A program made the position numbers and the translations under genes. 21,012 nucleotides of DNA from a virus: the IMG/VR virus record IMGVR_UViG_3300032093_008317, positions 1 to 21,012 of that record, one strand, 5' to 3'. The notes beneath the pieces are model-generated. The model was not told the origin of the DNA. It did no database searches and saw only the letters and a list, made by a program, of their open reading frames with translations. Positions 14,653-21,012 of the stretch are shown piece after piece (the first letter of the stretch is position 1; the number at the start of each line of letters is the position of its first letter).

Positions 14653-16374
14653 ATGGCAGCAGAATCCTACTCTTTTTCACCGCAATTCGCGACAATCCGC
14701 AGCGAATCTCCACTTGCTGGAATGCGTCCTGTCGCAAGCATTCAGCACACGGCACTATCATTCAAAGAAGATAAGCCATTTCAGATTCGTTCATCTGGTG
14801 AAGAATTGGTAGGTCTTGGCGCGATTGAAGGAGTGAATAAGGGTGTAGGGGCGGCACTTCAGGGGATCACTACTGCTTATGTAAGCGCAAGAGATGCGAA
14901 AGCAAAGAAAGAAAAAGAAGACCTTGATCGCGGAGCGGCAGAAAGAATTGCTAATATTCGGGCCAAAGGAAGCAAGACTGATGAAGAAAAGAAATACGAA
15001 GAAGAATATAAAGACGCTCGTTTAAAAGTTCTTAAAAAACAACTTGGAAAAGAAGACAAAGATGAGCCAATTGATTATGGTACTTTAGACGATCCTGATG
15101 CTGCCGCAGGAGAAGATTTAGATAATCTTGCTCCATCAGGGCAAGAAATGTGGAATTTGCCATCAACTGATTTGCAAGCCGAACCTATTGATTGGAGCTT
15201 ATCTGATATCCCGCTTGCTGAACAAACAAGCATTGGTCCAACTCCACAAGAAGTTCAAAATTTATGGAGTAAACCTTTAAGTGAACTAACTGCGGCAACT
15301 CCTGCTGGTGCTGGTCAAGCCGCGCAACTTGCCGCAACGCAAGCTGGGCAGATTCCAGTTCCTAGTCAGGATATGTCAACTGATGTTCAGGCGCAAGTTA
15401 GACCATTGACTCCAGCTTATGACCTGACTGCTAAATATAAAGGTTTAGTAACGCCAGAGCAAGCGCAGGGACTGCGTGAACAATTTTATAAAGCTACAGG
15501 TGAACAGATGACCGGACTCGGTCAACCTTCTTTGGCTAATATGCCAACTCCAGTTGCACAAGCTAGGAAGGAATCACCTCAAGCTGCAACTCAAAATTTA
15601 AGCAATTATTTAAGAACTTGGGCAGACCCAGATGTTGCCGCTAAAGCACAACAAAAAATAAACGAAATCATGGGAAGTAGTTATGCTCCTGCTGAAATTG
15701 AAGAAATAACAACAGGAAGTGGCGAGCGAGGATTTAAAGTTAAATATCCTAAAAAATTAACTGCAAAAGAAATTCAAGATATTAAAAAATCAGAGGGTAC
15801 TGGAATTGATTTTGATACTGAAAAAAAATTACGAGATGAGTTTGTAACTCAAAGTAAAGATTATAAAACAATTCAAAGCGCATGGAGGAGCATAAGAACT
15901 TCTGGAAGCGAAGCGTCTGCTGCTGGAGATATGTCTTTGATATTTGGATTTATGAAATTACTTGATCCATCTTCTACAGTTAGGGAAGGTGAATATGCAA
16001 ACGCTCAAAACGCAGCAGGAGTTCCAGATAGAGTAGCTGCGGCATATAACAAAGCAATAAATGGACAAATTCTTGCTGATGCACAAAGAAAAGATTTTCT
16101 TAACCAAGCTAAAAAACAATACGATTCTAGGTTAGGTGAGCATAATCAAATTAAAAAAGAATTTACTAGGCTTGCAAAAGAATATAATGTTGAGCCGAAA
16201 AGAGTTGTTTTAGAATTTAGTATGCCAGAAGAAGTTTCTTCAACAGAAAATTTAGCTCAACAAGTTCAATCTAAAATCAAGGAACTGCAAAGTTATCCTG
16301 CTAATAGTGAGCAAAGATTAAAGGCGGCAAGTGAATTAAATGCATTGAGGCAACAATTGACTGGTTCCAAATAA
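14653..16374 (+). CDS. phage virion protein, probable ejection/internal-core component
   Basis: A 573-residue protein. The start at 14653 is set by the site GGAGGA; a longer frame from 14569 would overlap the previous gene. Residues 42-50, PFQIRSSGE, match the protein encoded at 12351. Residues about 70-150 are a charged coiled coil, 150-330 an acidic Pro/Gln/Ala-rich stretch of low complexity. The best-conserved part is at about 386-500 (DFDTEKKLRDEFVTQSKDYKTI...FMKLLDPSSTVREGEYANAQNAAGVPDRVAAAYNKAINGQ). It recalls a domain found in many podovirus and siphovirus structural proteins of unknown role. The C-terminal half is AT-richer than the N-terminal half. An internal virion protein is the likeliest role. 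Confidence 0.65.
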   Translation: MAAESYSFSPQFATIRSESPLAGMRPVASIQHTALSFKEDKPFQIRSSGEELVGLGAIEGVNKGVGAALQGITTAYVSARDAKAKKEKEDLDRGAAERIANIRAKGSKTDEEKKYEEEYKDARLKVLKKQLGKEDKDEPIDYGTLDDPDAAAGEDLDNLAPSGQEMWNLPSTDLQAEPIDWSLSDIPLAEQTSIGPTPQEVQNLWSKPLSELTAATPAGAGQAAQLAATQAGQIPVPSQDMSTDVQAQVRPLTPAYDLTAKYKGLVTPEQAQGLREQFYKATGEQMTGLGQPSLANMPTPVAQARKESPQAATQNLSNYLRTWADPDVAAKAQQKINEIMGSSYAPAEIEEITTGSGERGFKVKYPKKLTAKEIQDIKKSEGTGIDFDTEKKLRDEFVTQSKDYKTIQSAWRSIRTSGSEASAAGDMSLIFGFMKLLDPSSTVREGEYANAQNAAGVPDRVAAAYNKAINGQILADAQRKDFLNQAKKQYDSRLGEHNQIKKEFTRLAKEYNVEPKRVVLEFSMPEEVSSTENLAQQVQSKIKELQSYPANSEQRLKAASELNALRQQLTGSK

Positions 16375-16381
16375 TAATACA

Positions 16382-19300
16382 ATGGCAGAAATTGACGATC
16401 TTCTGAAGAGCATCGATGATGTTCTTGCTAACGAAAACTTACAAACTGAAGAAGAAAAGCCAGATGAAAATCAAGATTTAATTAATCAAATTAATGCTGC
16501 CATTGAGCCTCCAAAACAAGAGGCACAATCTAAAGAAGAACTTCCAAAGGCGACTCCTTCTCCTTTGCCTGCGCCTGCTCCTGTAAAAGAGCCAGAGGTT
16601 GATTTATCAAAACCATCTAATCAAGTTTTATCTATTCTTGGCGACCGAGATCAAGAAGACTTTGATGCGGCGGATTTAGAATTAATCGATGGATTAGAAG
16701 ACGGCAAAGATTTATATGAATTAAGCAAAGCTAGACCTGATATTTCTTTAAACACAGATCAAGCAAGAAAGATTTTTGAGTATCAAAGAACGGCATCTCC
16801 ATATACCAAAGTTCCAGAGAATGCTGCTGACTGGTATAACTTAACAGATGCTGCTTTAGAGGATGTTGGTGATGTCTTGAGCATGACTGGTGAAATGGTT
16901 TGGGGAGGCATGAAGGGTGCGGCTAAAGCGGTTCAATATGGGACTCCAGCATTGCTAGGCATGAATAGCACATATGCTGAAGCGTTAGCTTTGGAAAAAA
17001 AATTGCCTCCAGAGAAGCGTGGAGAAGTTGAAGCGTGGAGAAAAAGAGCATGGCAAATCGCCAATACTCCTTTAAAAGGTGGAGAACAACCTAATCCTGA
17101 TGCATACACAGATGAAAAATATCTGCAAAAGGTAAAAGAGAATTTATCTCCTGAAAAAGCTCAAGAAGCACAAAAGACTGAACAAGAATTTCAAGAGAAG
17201 CGATACAAGGCAAAACAAGTTCCGTATTCCATTTTGGATGAACTTGCAGGGTTACCGATTAGTTTGAATTTCTTGGGTACAAAAGTTGGTACTGGAGGGA
17301 TGCAGACTTGGGACAATATAAGCGAAAAATTTGGACTCCAAGATAAAGAAAAGTCTTTTGAAAATTGGCTTGCTCGTAACGAAATTGATACTGCCCAAGC
17401 CAAGATGATGAAAGCTGAACCTCGCGCATTTGCGAGGGTTGTACAGACTTATTATGCACCAGCGATGAAGTCGTTTACTAATCTTCTTCATCCATCTGTT
17501 AAGGAATACATGATCATGTATCCAGAATTAAGCATGGAGGAGGCTCAAGCTAAAAGAGCAGAGCAGATTGACTCTGATGTCCAGACAACAATAGAAGACA
17601 TCAAAAAAGACATTCCTGAAACTGATCCAGACCAAGCAATGTTTGGCAGTCTTGCTATTCCGGGTCAATTTGGTTTGGACAATTTTGGATTTGCTTACAA
17701 TGTTTTAAGCGCAACCAAGCAGTTGACTCCATTGGTTAGAACTAAACTGCGTCAGATGCGGTATACTGATGACCAGATCAATGCTTTTGAAAAACAAGCG
17801 CAACAGGCATTGCGAGCTAAAGAACTGAAGCGACTAGAAAAGCTAGAAAAGCCGGGGATGGTTGAGCGAGCGGCAGGAGCAACTGCAAAAGGAATTGAAA
17901 AAGCTGGAGACTATTTTGAAAGAAGTCCGACTTGGCAAAAAATCGGAAAGGCGACTCCAGTTGTGTCTGGTGCTATGCTTGGCTATCAACTCGACCCAGA
18001 AAATCCGTTGCAGAGTCTTGCTGTAGGCAGTCTTGGTGGCGCAGTTGGAATACCAGTTGCCAAGCAAACTTTAAAGACAATAACGGAGATTCCGAAATCA
18101 ATCAAAGAGATTTCTGCGGCACGAAGGATTTCTGCTGGTGGAGCGCAAGGACCATTGGCTACGCTTAAAACCATAGCTCAACAGCAAGACGAGGTTAAAA
18201 CGCTTTCTGCTAAATTAAAAACCTACGCAGAGGGAACCGACGATTACATCGAGACAGAGAAGCTACTGAAAGATGCCAAGGACAAATTGAAAGGCATCAA
18301 AGCAGGAGGAACAGATGTAATCGACTACCAAGGTATCGGAAAGGTAAGCGATACGACAAAGCGCATTTTGCGATTTGTGAACGATGACATGGTTTCCAAC
18401 ATTGGCGAATATGCCAAGCTGGGCGTTGAGCCAACATTGGTTGGTCTTGCCACCGGGATCATTGATTCTTCTGATGAAGAGGAACTGAAAACAATGATCG
18501 GTCAGGGATTGGCCTTTTCTTTAGGCGGAAGGGCAGTCCAGCAGTCGTTTAACAAGTTCATAGGCGAAGACCCTGTAATTGCCGCTCGGAAGTCAAGGCA
18601 AGCCAATGTGGACGCTTTTAAGGCATATCGCGATTCCAGCCCAGAAACCCGTGGAGAAATCGATCAGTTAACCGATTGGGACAATGTCATCAATCGGCAA
18701 GCCACAAAAGCAGAGCAGGCTCAAATTGCGTTGCAGGAATTGCAGGCAAAAGGTGCGGACCCTGCCAAAATAGCTGAAGCTCAAAAAGCGGCAACCGCAG
18801 AGCAGAAATCATTGTCATTGCTGAAAACAGCAAATGTTCAAACTCGAAACGAATTTGGCAGGCAGTTCCTTCAGCAACTAGGACGCAACAATATGTTGCT
18901 GAATGGATCGCTTAAAGCGGGTCAAAACAATGTTGGATTTCACATTCTTTCCACCCAACAAATCTTTGACCATTTCCGCAAGAATCCAGCATTCGCCAAT
19001 GTTCCAGACGATGTGATTTTAACTTATGCGGGACAATCTGGATTCTACTCTGGTGGAGGACAGCAAGGTGAAAGCAACATGGCATTTGATCCTGCCAAAC
19101 CTGCTATTGTTCTTAACTCGGATGCTCTGCGGAATCGTATGGAAGTGTTTGGCGAGACTCCAATTGATGCGTTAAATCACGAAACAGGGCATCATATTTC
19201 TAGGGTTCCAGAAATCCAAGATGCTCTTGGTGATGTTAGGAAAATTCTTTTCACTAATGAAATTAAGGACGCTTCTGGCTTAACTAAAACGATCACAAAT

Positions 19301-21012
19301 GGCTTATACACAAACGATCAATTAGTTGATTTATTTGACAGTCAATATTTAAAAAACAAGTCCAAACAAGAAAAAGAACAAATAGCAAAATCACTTGGAT
19401 TGTGGGATTCTGGTTTAAATCAGTTGGATAGAGAAAATGTAAAAAACTATATGCAGGAAGAAATTCTTGCTGAAGTTTTCTCTAATACATTATCTCGCAA
19501 TCTTGGAAAAAACATTGATGACAAGCAGATTCATTTGCTGGATTTTGCTAGACTGAAGCTGAAGAATAACCTGCTTAAAAAGGCAGCAGTTAAGATGCTT
19601 GGTCTTGGGATGGATGGCAATGTCGAGTCAGCAGTAACCGGGGCGCAAATCACTCCAGAAGCACAAAGCGCAGCACGAAATGCTTTGCGAATCATGCAAA
19701 GCATGAATGGCGACTTTTCTACCATAACTTCGCAACCAGATGTGCCTGCTATTTCAAAAGCAGATATTAAGAAAAGCAGGGTTGCCGCAGAACGCTATGG
19801 AATGGATTCTGGATTGTTTGAAACAAAGACCATTGCTCAAGTATTTGACGCAGCAGGAAAGCCTATAGGAGATGCTGTAGAGATTACCGATCCAGCAGTC
19901 TTTGAGGGTTCTTGGAGAATCGGCAAGGATGGCGAGGAGAGGCTTTCAGGATATGGTCAGGTTCCCGTTGAACTTCGACAACTGCAAGTTCCAGAAGGCG
20001 GAACTCTATCGATTAGTAAACAACTTCAAACGGAGGCAGATGGTGTTACGCCAAAAATGCTTGAAAAAGGTGAATTGGCAAAGCGCATAAAAAATCGCGC
20101 AGAGTTATTCAAGAAAGCCATAGACACTCCTGACTACGGCACTCCGGGTCGATTTGAGCCTGTTTACGAAGGGTCTGAAACCTATCGAGGATCATTCACT
20201 CCAATGCAGATTCAGGCTATCAAAGATTTGCCAGAAGGGATTGTTCCTTTGAAAATCAAGAAATACCTTCTTGAATTAAATGATGCCATTGTTCGCAAGG
20301 ATGGCACTCGTTTCTTTGTCGATTACGCAGCGGTAATGGATGACAAAGGAAACTACAAAGCATTTTCTCCAAAGATTTACGATGTAGTTCCTATTGGCTT
20401 GCAATTATCAAGCGCAGGCAACTTTTTAGTTACAACAATTTCCGTTGGAAGAATGAGGGAAAAACTGAATCTTTGGGCAGATAGAATGCCCGGCAGATTG
20501 AGTCCTTGGAATGGAAGCAAAGAAGCATTTTGGCAGGACTTCTCAAAAAAATATTTAGCAAATTGGGCGGCAGAAATTGAAGGAAGTGGATATAAAAATG
20601 GAGTTCCAGTTGGAAACAATCAACTTGATCCTGACTATCAAAAAGCAGAAGAGAAAAAATCTATTTTAAATGATTATCTTAATTTGTTTACTAATGAAAC
20701 TCGACCTTTAAATCTTGATAGAACACAGATTCCACGAAAACAAGGTGACCCTAAAAACAAAAGCGCAGACCGGACAATCATGTCAATGCGTGTCGATCAC
20801 TTTGCTGAACTATTAAGTGGAGAGCATTTGCCTAAATTGCCAATTGATTATGGCAAGGCTATTATTAATTTCTCCCCTGCACCAGCAGTAGAAGTCGAGA
20901 TGCCACAGGAATTAGGTAAAATTAAATCAAAAGTTCCTACGCAAGAGGAACTGGATGCTATGAAGGAAAGATTGCCGAAATATAGCACAAAATTAGAAGA
21001 TATAAATGAAAC
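16382..21012 (+). CDS. giant internal virion / polyvalent protein with HExxH metallopeptidase motif, 3' end outside window
   Basis: The frame is open from ATG 16382 to the window's end: 1543 complete residues with no stop. The N terminus is acidic with a Pro-rich linker near residues 50-75. Two Gly-rich hydrophobic stretches (about 525-560, SGAMLGYQLDPENPLQSLAVGSLGGAVGIP; about 681-725, TLVGLATGIID...GQGLAFSLGGRAV) could insert into or pass a membrane. An HETGH (HExxH) motif is at 933-937, preceded by a strand AIVLNSDALRN and followed by EEILAE (1026-1031), so E1027 or E1031 may be the third zinc ligand, as in gluzincins. After 1090 come further regions with RFFVDYAAV and DRTIMSMRVDHFAEL, typical of large polyvalent phage proteins injected with DNA. 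The catalytic activity is inferred. Confidence 0.7.
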   Translation, partial: MAEIDDLLKSIDDVLANENLQTEEEKPDENQDLINQINAAIEPPKQEAQSKEELPKATPSPLPAPAPVKEPEVDLSKPSNQVLSILGDRDQEDFDAADLELIDGLEDGKDLYELSKARPDISLNTDQARKIFEYQRTASPYTKVPENAADWYNLTDAALEDVGDVLSMTGEMVWGGMKGAAKAVQYGTPALLGMNSTYAEALALEKKLPPEKRGEVEAWRKRAWQIANTPLKGGEQPNPDAYTDEKYLQKVKENLSPEKAQEAQKTEQEFQEKRYKAKQVPYSILDELAGLPISLNFLGTKVGTGGMQTWDNISEKFGLQDKEKSFENWLARNEIDTAQAKMMKAEPRAFARVVQTYYAPAMKSFTNLLHPSVKEYMIMYPELSMEEAQAKRAEQIDSDVQTTIEDIKKDIPETDPDQAMFGSLAIPGQFGLDNFGFAYNVLSATKQLTPLVRTKLRQMRYTDDQINAFEKQAQQALRAKELKRLEKLEKPGMVERAAGATAKGIEKAGDYFERSPTWQKIGKATPVVSGAMLGYQLDPENPLQSLAVGSLGGAVGIPVAKQTLKTITEIPKSIKEISAARRISAGGAQGPLATLKTIAQQQDEVKTLSAKLKTYAEGTDDYIETEKLLKDAKDKLKGIKAGGTDVIDYQGIGKVSDTTKRILRFVNDDMVSNIGEYAKLGVEPTLVGLATGIIDSSDEEELKTMIGQGLAFSLGGRAVQQSFNKFIGEDPVIAARKSRQANVDAFKAYRDSSPETRGEIDQLTDWDNVINRQATKAEQAQIALQELQAKGADPAKIAEAQKAATAEQKSLSLLKTANVQTRNEFGRQFLQQLGRNNMLLNGSLKAGQNNVGFHILSTQQIFDHFRKNPAFANVPDDVILTYAGQSGFYSGGGQQGESNMAFDPAKPAIVLNSDALRNRMEVFGETPIDALNHETGHHISRVPEIQDALGDVRKILFTNEIKDASGLTKTITNGLYTNDQLVDLFDSQYLKNKSKQEKEQIAKSLGLWDSGLNQLDRENVKNYMQEEILAEVFSNTLSRNLGKNIDDKQIHLLDFARLKLKNNLLKKAAVKMLGLGMDGNVESAVTGAQITPEAQSAARNALRIMQSMNGDFSTITSQPDVPAISKADIKKSRVAAERYGMDSGLFETKTIAQVFDAAGKPIGDAVEITDPAVFEGSWRIGKDGEERLSGYGQVPVELRQLQVPEGGTLSISKQLQTEADGVTPKMLEKGELAKRIKNRAELFKKAIDTPDYGTPGRFEPVYEGSETYRGSFTPMQIQAIKDLPEGIVPLKIKKYLLELNDAIVRKDGTRFFVDYAAVMDDKGNYKAFSPKIYDVVPIGLQLSSAGNFLVTTISVGRMREKLNLWADRMPGRLSPWNGSKEAFWQDFSKKYLANWAAEIEGSGYKNGVPVGNNQLDPDYQKAEEKKSILNDYLNLFTNETRPLNLDRTQIPRKQGDPKNKSADRTIMSMRVDHFAELLSGEHLPKLPIDYGKAIINFSPAPAVEVEMPQELGKIKSKVPTQEELDAMKERLPKYSTKLEDINE

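Overview
The window is a stretch of the virion-structure region of a tailed bacteriophage, most likely a short-tailed (podovirus-like) phage. It has about 17 tightly packed genes, all on the + strand, with gaps of 0-56 bases, two 4-base start/stop overlaps, and no tRNA, rRNA, integrase, transposase or CRISPR array. The content is almost purely structural: collagen-like fibre proteins, fibre modules, a probable capsid-decoration protein, a tail adaptor/tube-like protein, a nozzle-like protein, and a run of low-complexity and very large proteins typical of DNA-ejection (internal virion) sets. The host cannot be named. Most downstream genes carry good Shine-Dalgarno sites, while the second and third fibre genes have only A-rich leaders.

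Layout. Bases 1-3591 hold three fibre genes: the 3' part of a collagen-like fibre, then two fibres that share an N-terminal K-A-T-Q motif. Bases 3593-4300 hold two small genes, an acidic capsid-staple-like protein and an unrecognised one. Bases 4303-9969 hold two large tail genes. The first is a 1178-residue adaptor-like protein swollen by a mosaic of beta modules, part of it visibly AT-richer. The second is a 709-residue nozzle-like protein with an Ala-rich tail. Bases 9971-10619 hold a small CxxCxxC protein and a GNAT-like protein.

Bases 10623-14651 are the most unusual part. Five genes whose products begin Met-Gly-Gly are interleaved with two non-structural-looking genes, a PAPS-reductase-like PP-loop protein and a YkgJ-type cysteine-cluster protein. 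Each of these two starts inside the stop codon of a Met-Gly-Gly gene. Three of the Met-Gly-Gly proteins share a 16-residue C-terminal tail ending Phe-Gly-Gly-x, and in two of them the Gly-Gly codons also form the ribosome-binding site of the next gene.

Bases 14653-21012 hold a 573-residue virion protein and the first 1543 residues of a giant polyvalent protein. The giant protein carries an HExxH metallopeptidase-like motif and two glycine-rich hydrophobic segments; its end lies outside the window.

Inference: the Met-Gly-Gly proteins, the 573-residue protein and the giant protein probably form the DNA-ejection or internal-virion assembly. The PP-loop and Cys-cluster proteins would be made in step with it. 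Functional names are recalled from family features in the translated sequence; no database search was run.
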